Assembly (NCBI GenBank): GCA_040766325.1
Contig: JAXGQR010000008.1
Span: forward strand, 62,001 to 126,000
Direction: 5' to 3'
Origin: Dehalobacterium sp040766325
GTDB lineage: Bacteria; Bacillota; Dehalobacteriia; Dehalobacteriales; Dehalobacteriaceae
DNA: 64,000 bases
Position 1 is the stretch's first letter, and the number at the start of each line of letters is the position of its first letter. Positions 43,033 through 51,103 of the stretch are shown here, piece after piece. A program made the translations under genes and the position numbers. Below the pieces are notes generated by a model that saw nothing but the letters and a program-made list of their open reading frames with translations, did no database searches and was not told the origin of the DNA.

Positions 43033-43228
43033 ATTTTTTCCCTCCTGAGGGTTAAGAAATATCTTACCTTATTAGGTTATTCAAAATAAAAGTTTTGGTG
43101 TTAAATATAAGATGTTCTTTGAACCTAAAAAATTTCGTTTAATCTATTAAATTATTTCTAAGTAAGACACACAACGACCTTTGTCAAACATAAGATAAGA
43201 TGACAGGCATGACAAAGGAGGGATGTGC

Positions 43229-43444
43229 ATGAAATCGATGCCCAAAGTAAAATCTCTGGCAGATTTGAAGTCTTTGATTAATGATTACCAAGGTGCTTTG
43301 TCGGAGGGTAATGTGCGTATTATCAATGAAATCATTCGTGAGATAGAAAAATCAGGCGGAGTAAACAATGATAATCGTGCCAGGTTAAAGACCCTTATGA
43401 AGCATTTAGCTCAGAAAAACAATGTTAATATTCCCAAAAAATAA
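43229..43444 (+). CDS. Small hypothetical protein
   Basis: A 71-residue basic protein (MPKVKSLADLKSLINDYQGA) that I do not recognise. ATG 43229 is preferred to ATG 43223 because AGGAGGG ends at 43222. Predicted as mainly helical without membrane segments or cysteines. Its stop abuts a convergent terminator. Confidence 0.7.
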   Translation: MKSMPKVKSLADLKSLINDYQGALSEGNVRIINEIIREIEKSGGVNNDNRARLKTLMKHLAQKNNVNIPKK

Positions 43445-43470
43445 TTAAGAAAGCCTGAGGGCTTTCTTAA
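43445..43470. terminator. Bidirectional terminator
   Basis: TTAAGAAAGC and GCTTTCTTAA arms around a CTGAGG loop, followed by TCTTTTT. It lies between the convergent genes ending at 43444 and 43467. Confidence 0.85.
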
Positions 43471-43904
43471 TCTTTTTGGCCATCATGAGTTTCTACATGA
43501 ATGGGGTCTACTTTCTTTTCAGATCTTGAATTTGCCATGTTTTCTCTCATATGAGGAGAAATCATGTGTACTAGATGGTCGAGAGAATCTTTGTCTTTAA
43601 GCACTTGCATCAGATTAAAGTTCTGACCTCTTCCCCCTCCTTGTTTGGGGTTGATAAATACATCAGCTAGCTGAAATAGTTCTGATATTTGATTAAACTT
43701 ATCCATATATCCTGCAATGGTTTTTAACTGACCGGATAGATTTTTTAGATCTACATTGGTAATGAGAGAAGATAAAGAATTGATGTGTCCACTTCTTTGA
43801 CTTTGACTGAGATTTCGGCGTTGGTTTTGCTCCTGTCCCTGACGTCTTCTGGTTGTCTCTTCCCGTTCTCTGTATCGACGTCTTCTTCTACGGTGGCGGC
43901 TCAT
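43467..43904 (-). CDS. Hypothetical basic protein with arginine-rich N-terminus
   Basis: A 145-residue protein starting MSRHRRRRRRYREREETTRR, then a helical core (SLSSLITNVDLKNLSGQLKT, MDKFNQISELFQLADVF) and an acidic-polar tail. The Arg-rich head resembles small spore-coat or DNA/RNA-binding proteins; I cannot assign a family. GTG 43913 is an alternative start (GGAAGG very close). It follows, in the same direction, two tiny Cys-rich membrane protein genes. Confidence 0.65.
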   Translation of the reverse strand: MSRHRRRRRRYREREETTRRRQGQEQNQRRNLSQSQRSGHINSLSSLITNVDLKNLSGQLKTIAGYMDKFNQISELFQLADVFINPKQGGGRGQNFNLMQVLKDKDSLDHLVHMISPHMRENMANSRSEKKVDPIHVETHDGQKD

Positions 43905-43984
43905 TATGCTCACTTCCTTCCCGTTAAATCATATGTAGATACTTCTGTTTTGGTGCTTGATAAAGAAAATTTATCAAGAAATAT

Positions 43985-44012
43985 AATGCTGCATCCGAAA
44001 ATGGATGCAGCA
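43985..44012 (-). terminator. Hairpin after the 45-aa protein gene
   Basis: ATGCTGCATCC and GGATGCAGCAT arms around GAAAAT. On the minus strand a TATATTTCTT stretch follows. Confidence 0.7.
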
Positions 44013-44033
44013 TGTTTAAACATTAAAATCTGT

Positions 44034-44171
44034 TTAGCAGCAGACGCGATTTTGTTGTCCGAGTACACAGGTGCAAAGGAATTGCAGCACGATTAAGACG
44101 ATGATCAGATCTACGATATCTTCAAATCCGTTGCACGCGTTACCTCCTCCAAAACAACCTAGGATACCCAT
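44034..44171 (-). CDS. Tiny cysteine-rich membrane protein (45 aa)
   Basis: A short frame beginning MGILGCFGGGNACNGFEDIV, followed by the hydrophobic stretch VDLIIVLIVLQFLCTCVLG and a NRVCC end. ATG 44171 is preceded by GAAAGGAGG. The hydrophobic core is nearly the same as in the protein encoded at 44221-44433, so the two are paralogues. Glycine-rich heads with one membrane helix and Cys-rich ends resemble small sporulation or coat-associated proteins of Firmicutes (YjcZ-like), but the assignment is by general appearance only. Confidence 0.75.
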   Translation of the reverse strand: MGILGCFGGGNACNGFEDIVDLIIVLIVLQFLCTCVLGQQNRVCC

Positions 44172-44220
44172 AGATAATCCTCCTTTCTTCAGAAATCAAT
44201 AGCACTCGACATTTATTTTT

Positions 44221-44433
44221 TTAGCAGCAGCACTTCTCATCTTCTTCTTCCAATTCTTCTTCTACAAGCAGGCAGCAAAGAAATTGTAGCACGATTAAAA
44301 TGATAATCAGGCAAACTATGTTGTCGAACATACCTTCATTGTGATGTCGACAAAAAAACCTTTCTCGTCCGAATTCTTCTCGTTCGCAACGTTCTTCCCG
44401 CTCGCAACATTCTTCTCGAAATCTTTTGCCCAT
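44221..44433 (-). CDS. Small charged, cysteine-rich membrane protein (70 aa)
   Basis: A basic/acidic Cys-containing head (REECCEREERCEREEFGRER) leads to a membrane helix (FDNIVCLIIILIVLQFLCCL) and a VEEELEEEDEKCCC tail. ATG 44433 has AAAGGAGGA upstream. It shares the FxDIVxLIIxLIVLQFLC core with the 45-residue neighbour. Function unknown; a metal- or disulfide-linked spore component is a guess. Confidence 0.75.
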   Translation of the reverse strand: MGKRFREECCEREERCEREEFGRERFFCRHHNEGMFDNIVCLIIILIVLQFLCCLLVEEELEEEDEKCCC

Positions 44434-44663
44434 TATAGAGTCCTCCTTTCCTAATCATCCACCAACAATCCGTTAAAAAGAAATGAACCTCATGGAATGG
44501 TTGGCTGATTGTCTTAGTACATGTTATGAAGGGAAGACATGTTTTGACACAATTCACAAATAAATTTTTGCAATCATGGGAAAGTGGGCTCTTTCCTGAA
44601 AAGTGTTTTATATTTCCTGCAAGTACTTTATAATGGTTTTAGAAGAAAGGGTACTGGAAAATA

Positions 44664-45872
44664 ATGGTCGATCAATATAAATGGACTGAGGGATTTTGCT
44701 TGGTTATAAGCGGATTTTTAATTGTTTTTTCCCCCTTATTAGTTTTTCTACCGCAATTGGCTGCCCTTGGGCAATTGGCGCGAAAAGGAAAACTAAATAG
44801 AGGGACCCCATGGACGGAAGGCATTTTACTTTTGTTTTGTTGGTCTTTACTTGTAGGTGTTGTGAATCACCAGTGGCTTTCTTTTGGTGCCGGATTTATT
44901 TTTTTAGGCTTTTATGGCACCTGTCTTTATCTTCATCAATATTATCGCACGGTAGAATTGGTAGAACGGCTACTTCATGTGATCTTTTTGATGACCTTGG
45001 CTTCTGCTGTCATCGGACTGCTGGAGAATTTTAATTTTATCACCCGTGAGGTAACGTGGTGGAAGATATTGTTTGGTTTTACAACAGTGATTCCAAATGA
45101 TGATACTCTTTTTCGCATTACAGGCACCTTTGGTAACCCCAATCTAGCTGCTTCCTGGTATGCAATGATGATTTTGGTAGGTTATTATTTTTATGAAAAG
45201 ACGCCAAAAGGTAAGCCGCAGATTTTTTTCTATGGAATTCTTCTTTTGATCACGGCTTTGGTGCTGACAGGTTCCAGAGGAGCAATAATCGGTCTGATGA
45301 TCGGTCTCATTGTATATGATTTTGCGGCCGGAAAAATGTTTTATGTTCTGATGCGAATCTTGGCATTAATTATAGGAGTAGGGGCTTTTTTCGGTTTTTC
45401 CGAATGGTTTCCGCGGGGTGATATGCTATTCTCTACTATTGATCTTAGGTGGGCGATTTGGGAAAATTGTTTTAACATGTTTATGAAGAAACCTGTTGTG
45501 GGATGGGGTATAATGGGAATTTATTTTGCAGATGATAATGTCTATCAGTATTTGCGCGTTCTTCATGCTCACAATATGCTTCTATCCTGGGTTGTAATTT
45601 TTGGCCTGGTAGGATTTTTCATTATGCTTTGGATGCAGTATCATGTATGGAGCGGACTTTGGCGATTATTTAAGGAAAAATGTCCCTTGATGCCTCTTTT
45701 GGTGGCAGTTCAGGCCTTTTTTTGGGGACATGGCATATTTGACTTTCCGATCATGTCTTCTCAAATTGGTTTATTATTTATGGTTTTTTCTTCTTTGATT
45801 TGTTCTCTGTCTGGTGCTCAAATTTGGAAACCTCCTTTTGTGACACCAAAAAGATTGATTTATTGGCTGTAA
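44664..45872 (+). CDS. O-antigen ligase / Wzy-type membrane protein
   Basis: A 402-residue polytopic protein with about ten membrane segments. The O-antigen ligase-like (Wzy_C) core is visible: ITGTFGNPNLAASWYAMMIL, LVLTGSRGAIIGLMIGLIVY and the periplasm-facing LHAHNMLLSWVVIFG with the conserved His. It may ligate or polymerise a surface glycan or teichoic-type polymer. No glycan genes are next to it. ATG 44664 follows AGAAAGGG. Confidence 0.85.
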   Translation: MVDQYKWTEGFCLVISGFLIVFSPLLVFLPQLAALGQLARKGKLNRGTPWTEGILLLFCWSLLVGVVNHQWLSFGAGFIFLGFYGTCLYLHQYYRTVELVERLLHVIFLMTLASAVIGLLENFNFITREVTWWKILFGFTTVIPNDDTLFRITGTFGNPNLAASWYAMMILVGYYFYEKTPKGKPQIFFYGILLLITALVLTGSRGAIIGLMIGLIVYDFAAGKMFYVLMRILALIIGVGAFFGFSEWFPRGDMLFSTIDLRWAIWENCFNMFMKKPVVGWGIMGIYFADDNVYQYLRVLHAHNMLLSWVVIFGLVGFFIMLWMQYHVWSGLWRLFKEKCPLMPLLVAVQAFFWGHGIFDFPIMSSQIGLLFMVFSSLICSLSGAQIWKPPFVTPKRLIYWL

Positions 45873-45885
45873 AAGATGAAAAAAC

Positions 45886-45929
45886 AAAGTCGAATAATAT
45901 CTAATAAAATGATATTAATGTTCGCTTTT
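45886..45929 (+). promoter_or_regulatory. Two inverted PurBox-like operators
   Basis: AAAGTCGAATAATAT (45886-45900) and, inverted, TATTAATGTTCGCTTTT (read on the minus strand as AAAAGCGAACATTAATA, 45913-45929). Both resemble the Firmicute PurR site AWWWCCGAACWWT, in the usual head-to-head pair just upstream of the -35 box of a pur operon. The purR gene is not in the window. Confidence 0.7.
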
Positions 45930-45931
45930 TC

Positions 45932-45960
45932 TTGACATCAAGGTTGGGGATTGATATATT
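45932..45960 (+). promoter_or_regulatory. Sigma-A promoter of the pur operon
   Basis: TTGACA (45932-45937), exactly 17 nt, then TATATT (45955-45960). A roughly 90-nt leader precedes purE; I see no purine riboswitch in it. Confidence 0.8.
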
Positions 45961-46056
45961 TAATCAAGAAATCAAACGAGTGACAGGCTAATGATTTTAT
46001 ATTTTAACACCTGTTTTAAGGGTCGGAAAGCAATGAATGGGAAGGTGGATATAAAA

Positions 46057-46581
46057 ATGAGTGAGATCAAAGTAGCAGTCATAATGGGTAGTGATTCGGA
46101 TCTACCGATTATGAAGGATGCGGTACAATTTTTAGAACAAATGGGGATTACCTGTCAAGTTCATATTTCTTCTGCTCATCGCGTGCCTCATAAGACAGCC
46201 CTTATTGCAGAAAATGCTGAAGAAAATGGTATTGAAGTAATTATTGCCGGTGCCGGGGGAGCAGCCCATTTACCCGGGGTCATTGCTGCTTTTACCACAA
46301 TACCTGTGATTGGCGTACCGATTAAAACATCTACCCTTCATGGAGTGGATTCCCTATATTCCATTGTTCAAATGCCGTCGGGGATTCCTGTAGCTACCGT
46401 TGCCATTAACGGGGCCAAAAATGCAGGTATTTTAGCGGCTCAAATTTTAGCTCTTAAATATCCGGAATTAAAAGTAAAATTCGCAGCTTTTAGAAAGGAA
46501 TTGGCTGAACAGGTGGAAGGGAAAGATGATCGTCTGCAGGAAATCGGTGTGGAAGCTTATTTATCAAGTATGCGGCAATAA
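46057..46581 (+). CDS. purE: N5-carboxyaminoimidazole ribonucleotide mutase
   Basis: Carboxylation step of purine synthesis. The 174-residue protein carries VAVIMGSDSDLPIMKDAV, HISSAHRVPHKTA (the SAHR active-site motif of class I enzymes) and AGAGGAAHLPGVIAAFTTIP. ATG 46057 has GGAAGGTGGA upstream; ATG 46033 and the 45991 start are less well placed. Class I PurE needs PurK to make its substrate, and purK is not in the window. First gene of the operon. Confidence 0.94.
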   Translation: MSEIKVAVIMGSDSDLPIMKDAVQFLEQMGITCQVHISSAHRVPHKTALIAENAEENGIEVIIAGAGGAAHLPGVIAAFTTIPVIGVPIKTSTLHGVDSLYSIVQMPSGIPVATVAINGAKNAGILAAQILALKYPELKVKFAAFRKELAEQVEGKDDRLQEIGVEAYLSSMRQ

Positions 46582-46602
46582 GTTGATGAGGGAGGATATT
46601 AG

Positions 46603-47895
46603 ATGATAGACCGTTATACCCAGCCTGAAATGGGTGGAGTGTGGGAATCGGAAAACCGCTTTCAAAAGATGCTGGATGTGGAGATTTTTGCTTGTGAAGC
46701 TATGGCAAACTTAGGATTAATCCCTCAGGAAGCCTTTCATGAAATCAAAACGAAAGCTGGTTTTGATATTGCCAGGATCAAAGAAATTGAAAAAGTAACC
46801 CGTCATGATGTCATCGCTTTTTTATCAGCGGTGGGGGAAAAGGTGGGGGATGCCTCCAAATATATTCATATGGGTATGACATCTTCCGATATATTGGATA
46901 CAGCTCTCTCCGCTCAAATGAAAGAATCGGCAGATCTGCTTATTGCTCGCTTGCGTAAACTGCGTAATGTACTGGCAGACAAGGCAAAAGAATATAAATA
47001 CACCTTGGAAGTGGGACGAACCCACGGTATTCATGCGGAACCCGTCACCTTCGGATTAAAAATGGCTCTTTGGACTATGGAAACCGACCGCTGCATTGAA
47101 CGCATGCTTAAGGCAAAAGAAGTGATCTCAGTTGGAAAAATCTCAGGTGCGGTAGGAACTTTTGCCAATGTTGATCCTCAGATTGAAGAACATGTATGCC
47201 GAAAAATGGGATTGAAACCGGCTCAAGTATCAACACAGATTATTCAAAGGGATCGCCATGCGGAATTTTTAACAACCTTAGCCCTGATTGGAAGCTCATT
47301 AGAAAAGTTTGCAACTGAAATTAGGAATTTGCAGCGTACAGATATTCTGGAAGTAGAAGAATCTTTCAGAGAAGGACAAAAAGGGTCTTCTGCGATGCCC
47401 CATAAGAAAAATCCCATTACCGTGGAGCGCGTTACCGGTTTATCCCGAGTGCTTCGGGGCAATGCTCTTGCAGCCATGGAAAATATATCCTTGTGGCATG
47501 AAAGAGATCTTACCCATTCTTCTGTAGAAAGAGTGATCATACCTGATAGCTGTATTCTTTTGGATTATATGCTGCATCTTTTTATTAATGTGATGGAAAA
47601 CTTAAATGTTTATCATGATAATATGCGCACTAATCTCGATAAAACCCTGGGGTTAGTCTTTTCTCAACGAGTTCTTCTAGCTTTGGTGGACAAAGGGCTT
47701 TTAAGAGAAACCGCTTATGAATGGGTACAAAGGAACGCTATGAATGCATGGCAAACCAAAACAGATTTTGAATATCTTATTTTACAGGATCAGGACATCA
47801 TGAGTTATCTGTCTAATGATGAGGTGGATCGTTTGTTTGATTATGATTATCATATCCGTTATATTGATTACATTTTCCAACGCGCTGGCTTATAA
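46603..47895 (+). CDS. purB: Adenylosuccinate lyase
   Basis: Releases fumarate from SAICAR and from adenylosuccinate. The 430-residue protein contains MGMTSSDILDTALSAQM, GRTHGIHAEPVTFGLK and the fumarase/aspartase signature GSSAMPHKKNPITVERV with the catalytic Ser loop. Typical Bacillus-type length. It follows purE by 21 nt. Confidence 0.96.
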   Translation: MIDRYTQPEMGGVWESENRFQKMLDVEIFACEAMANLGLIPQEAFHEIKTKAGFDIARIKEIEKVTRHDVIAFLSAVGEKVGDASKYIHMGMTSSDILDTALSAQMKESADLLIARLRKLRNVLADKAKEYKYTLEVGRTHGIHAEPVTFGLKMALWTMETDRCIERMLKAKEVISVGKISGAVGTFANVDPQIEEHVCRKMGLKPAQVSTQIIQRDRHAEFLTTLALIGSSLEKFATEIRNLQRTDILEVEESFREGQKGSSAMPHKKNPITVERVTGLSRVLRGNALAAMENISLWHERDLTHSSVERVIIPDSCILLDYMLHLFINVMENLNVYHDNMRTNLDKTLGLVFSQRVLLALVDKGLLRETAYEWVQRNAMNAWQTKTDFEYLILQDQDIMSYLSNDEVDRLFDYDYHIRYIDYIFQRAGL

Positions 47896-48005
47896 CCATA
47901 AAAGATTTCTAGCAAAGGACAACTAAGTTCTGTTTTAAAGGTTCTAATATGTAAAAATATTTATTAATTAAGAACTTGCGTAAATTAAGCCAAGGGGGTC
48001 ATTGT

Positions 48006-49415
48006 ATGAACGATTTGCTAAGTATTGATGATAAACCAAAAGAGGAATGTGGGCTTTTTGGAATTTACGGGCAAAATGTAGATGTGTCTACCATGACCTA
48101 TTATGGGCTCTACGCTTTGCAGCATCGGGGACAAGAAAGTGCCGGCATTACAGTATCCAATGGAATCGAGTTTAAAAGTCATAAAGACATGGGTTTGGTC
48201 TCCGAGGTTTTTAATGAAAGTATACTGGCACCTATGAAAGGCCATATCGCAATTGGCCATGTGCGCTATTCCAAAATCGATTCCGGTTTAGTGGCGAATA
48301 CCCAGCCCTTGGACTTCAACTATTTAAAAGGGCTGATTTCTTTAGCACATAATGGCAGCTTGACGAATGCTAATGTAATCCGTCAACGTTTAGCTTTGAA
48401 CGGGTCTGTTTTTCAAACTTCTTCCGATACGGAAGTAATTGTGAAACTGATTGCCCGCTATGGACAAAGCTCCATTGAAGAGGCTTTGATGAAAACGATG
48501 ATTGATATTAAAGGAGCCTATTCTTTGTTGGTGATGACGGAAGATCAATTAATCGGTGTGCGGGATCCTCATGGAGTACGTCCTCTTTGTATTGGGAAAA
48601 GAGGAAAATCATATGTTCTGGCTTCAGAGACCTGTGCCCTTGATATAGTAGGCGCTGACTTTATTCGAGATGTGAACCCGGGGGAAATTGTTATTATTGA
48701 TCAAGATGGTTTAAGAAGCATCCAAACCATGAATTGTGCCAAACAAGCTTTTTGTATTTTTGAATTTGTTTATTTGGCACGACCGGATTCCAACTTTGAT
48801 GGTAAAAATGTCACATTGGTAAGACGAGCTATGGGACGACAATTGGCAAAGGAATACCCTATCGAGGCCGACATTGTCATTCCCGTACCTGACTCCGGCG
48901 TACCGGCTGCCTTAGGGTATTCAGAAGCCTCCGGGATTCCTTATATGGAAGGATTAATGAAAAACCGTTATATTGGACGAACTTTTATTAAACCGATGCA
49001 AAAGATGCGGGAAACGGCAGTCCGATTAAAATTAAACCCAATCCGGGATATTCTTGAGGGCAAAAGAGTAGTTATGGTGGATGATTCTGTAGTTCGGGGC
49101 ACTACCAGCAAGCAGATTGTACGGATGATTAGGAAAGCAGGTGCAAAAGAGGTTCACTTACTGGTAAGTTCGCCCACAGTGAAGTACCCCTGTTATTATG
49201 GCATTGATACTTCGGAACGAAATCAACTGATTGCCGTTAAACAATCTATTGAAGAAATAAGAGAATTTATTGAGGCGGATGGTATACATTTTTTGAGCTT
49301 GGAGGGGATGGTTGCGGCCACCGGTTTACCCGAGGAAAGTTTTTGCGCCGCGTGTTTTACCGGAGATTATCCCTTAGGCATTATGGAAGGCATGGATCAA
49401 CACACCATGGAGTGA
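48006..49415 (+). CDS. purF: Amidophosphoribosyltransferase
   Basis: First committed step of purine synthesis, forming phosphoribosylamine from PRPP and glutamine. The 469-residue protein has a 14-residue propeptide ending before Cys15 (ECGLFGIYG), which becomes the N-terminal nucleophile, as in the Bacillus enzyme. The PRPP loop VVMVDDSVVRGTTSKQ and Cys residues for a 4Fe-4S cluster (CIFEFVYLARPDS, YPCYYGIDT, CAACFTGDYPLG) are present, making the enzyme probably O2-sensitive. ATG 48006 follows AAGGGGG; the longer form to 47976 lacks an RBS. A 110-nt gap separates it from purB. Confidence 0.96.
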   Translation: MNDLLSIDDKPKEECGLFGIYGQNVDVSTMTYYGLYALQHRGQESAGITVSNGIEFKSHKDMGLVSEVFNESILAPMKGHIAIGHVRYSKIDSGLVANTQPLDFNYLKGLISLAHNGSLTNANVIRQRLALNGSVFQTSSDTEVIVKLIARYGQSSIEEALMKTMIDIKGAYSLLVMTEDQLIGVRDPHGVRPLCIGKRGKSYVLASETCALDIVGADFIRDVNPGEIVIIDQDGLRSIQTMNCAKQAFCIFEFVYLARPDSNFDGKNVTLVRRAMGRQLAKEYPIEADIVIPVPDSGVPAALGYSEASGIPYMEGLMKNRYIGRTFIKPMQKMRETAVRLKLNPIRDILEGKRVVMVDDSVVRGTTSKQIVRMIRKAGAKEVHLLVSSPTVKYPCYYGIDTSERNQLIAVKQSIEEIREFIEADGIHFLSLEGMVAATGLPEESFCAACFTGDYPLGIMEGMDQHTME

Positions 49416-49428
49416 GGAGGTACACAGT

Positions 49429-50457
49429 ATGGGAACAACCTATCAAGACGCCGGTGTCAATATTACAGCCGGCAATGAAGCTGTACAGCGTATGAAATAT
49501 CATGTGAAGAAAACATTTCGCCCTGAGGTTTTAACAGACTTAGGTAATTTTGCCGGATTATTCGCTTTAGACGTTGATAAATATCACCAACCGGTTTTGG
49601 TGTCCGGTACCGATGGGGTGGGAACGAAATTAAAAATTGCTATGTTGCTGGAACGCCACGATACCATCGGCATCGATGCTGTGGCCATGTGTGTCAATGA
49701 TATTTTAGTTCTGGGAGCAGAGCCGCTTTTTTTCTTGGATTATTTAGCAGTGGGAGAATTAATTCCGGCTAAAGTTGAAGAAATTGTTAAAGGGGTTGCT
49801 GCCGGCTGCCTTCAAGCCGGATGTGCTCTCATCGGTGGGGAAACAGCGGAAATGCCGGGTTTTTATAATGAGGATGATTATGATATTGCGGGATTTGCTA
49901 TTGGTGTGGTTAACAAAGATAAAATAATTAATGGTGGCACGATTGCCTCTGGTGATGTTATTATTGGTCTTCCTTCCTCAGGACTTCATTCCAATGGATT
50001 TTCTTTGGCGCGCAAGGTGCTCTTAGAGATTGCTGCCTTAAAAATGGATGAATTTATCCCTGAACTAGACTGCACCTTGGGGGAGGCCATGCTCAAACCT
50101 ACCCAAATTTATGTAAAACAGATCTTGCCTCTCCTTGGTAAACATGAAATCAAGGGGATGGCTCACATTACCGGCGGCGGTATCTTAGAAAATTTGCCCC
50201 GAGTTTTTCCTGATGGAGTGCAGGCAGAAATAAATCTTTCCTCATGGCAGATACCACCGATTTTTCAATTAATTCAAAAATTAGGTCAGGTGGCGGAAGA
50301 GGAAATGTTTCGGGTCTTTAATATGGGCGTAGGTTATTGTATCATTTGTGACCCGGCCCAGTCGGTGGGCATTTTAGCTGATTGTGACGGTGCTTTTATC
50401 ATGGGCAAGATTACAGATGGTGACGGTAAAGTTCACCTTCGTAGAGAGGGGAAATAA
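49429..50457 (+). CDS. purM: Phosphoribosylformylglycinamidine cyclo-ligase (AIR synthetase)
   Basis: ATP-dependent ring closure giving AIR. The 342-residue protein shows YQDAGVNITAGNEAVQRMK, VSGTDGVGTKLKIAM, GIDAVAMCVNDILVLGAEPL, GGETAEMPGFY and HITGGGILENLPR, all standard PurM motifs. It lies 13 nt after purF and abuts purN without a gap (the stop ends at 50457, purN starts at 50458). Confidence 0.97.
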   Translation: MGTTYQDAGVNITAGNEAVQRMKYHVKKTFRPEVLTDLGNFAGLFALDVDKYHQPVLVSGTDGVGTKLKIAMLLERHDTIGIDAVAMCVNDILVLGAEPLFFLDYLAVGELIPAKVEEIVKGVAAGCLQAGCALIGGETAEMPGFYNEDDYDIAGFAIGVVNKDKIINGGTIASGDVIIGLPSSGLHSNGFSLARKVLLEIAALKMDEFIPELDCTLGEAMLKPTQIYVKQILPLLGKHEIKGMAHITGGGILENLPRVFPDGVQAEINLSSWQIPPIFQLIQKLGQVAEEEMFRVFNMGVGYCIICDPAQSVGILADCDGAFIMGKITDGDGKVHLRREGK

Positions 50458-51081
50458 ATGGCAGCCCTGAGATTAGCTGTGTTGGTTTCCGGCAGAGGTT
50501 CCAATTTGCTGGCGATAATCGAGCAAATTAAAAAAGGAAATCTTCCGGCCCAAATTAATGTGGTCATCAGTGATCATGAGGATGCGCCTGCCCTTAGGAA
50601 GGCAAAGGAAGAGGGTATCCCCGGTATTTTTCTTGATCCCCAAAAATTTTCCCGCCGTGAAGATTATGATTTAGCCCTAGGGGAATTGGTTCGAGAGTAT
50701 CAAGGAGAAATGGTGGTTTTGGCCGGGTTTATGCGCATTTTGGGTGATGCGTTCTTAGCTCAATTTCCCCAGAGAGTGATAAATATTCACCCGGCTTTGT
50801 TACCTTCTTTTCCCGGGATCAATGGACAAAAACAAGCTTTAGATTATGGTGTTAAAATAACCGGCTGCACAGTTCATTTTGTGGATCAAGGCATGGATAC
50901 TGGTCCGATTATTGCTCAATCCCCTGTACCTGTAGAAGAGGATGATACGGAAGAAAGTCTTGCCCATCGCATTTTAGCCCAAGAACATATATTGTATTCC
51001 CGAGTAATCCGTTGGATTGCAGAAGGCCGGGTGGAAATCAAGGGCAGAAAAGTCAAAGTACATAATGTGACGAGAACTTAA
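50458..51081 (+). CDS. purN: Phosphoribosylglycinamide formyltransferase
   Basis: 10-formyl-THF-dependent formylation of GAR. The 207-residue protein contains LVSGRGSNLLAIIEQI, VLAGFMRILGDAFL and the catalytic Asn-His-Asp set in INIHPALLPSFPG, GCTVHFVDQGMDTGPII. Formate/formyl-THF could come from the C1 pathway fed by glycine cleavage and methyl transfer in this organism. Confidence 0.96.
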   Translation: MAALRLAVLVSGRGSNLLAIIEQIKKGNLPAQINVVISDHEDAPALRKAKEEGIPGIFLDPQKFSRREDYDLALGELVREYQGEMVVLAGFMRILGDAFLAQFPQRVINIHPALLPSFPGINGQKQALDYGVKITGCTVHFVDQGMDTGPIIAQSPVPVEEDDTEESLAHRILAQEHILYSRVIRWIAEGRVEIKGRKVKVHNVTRT

Positions 51082-51103
51082 ATTTCTTTAAGAAGAGAAG
51101 TTC

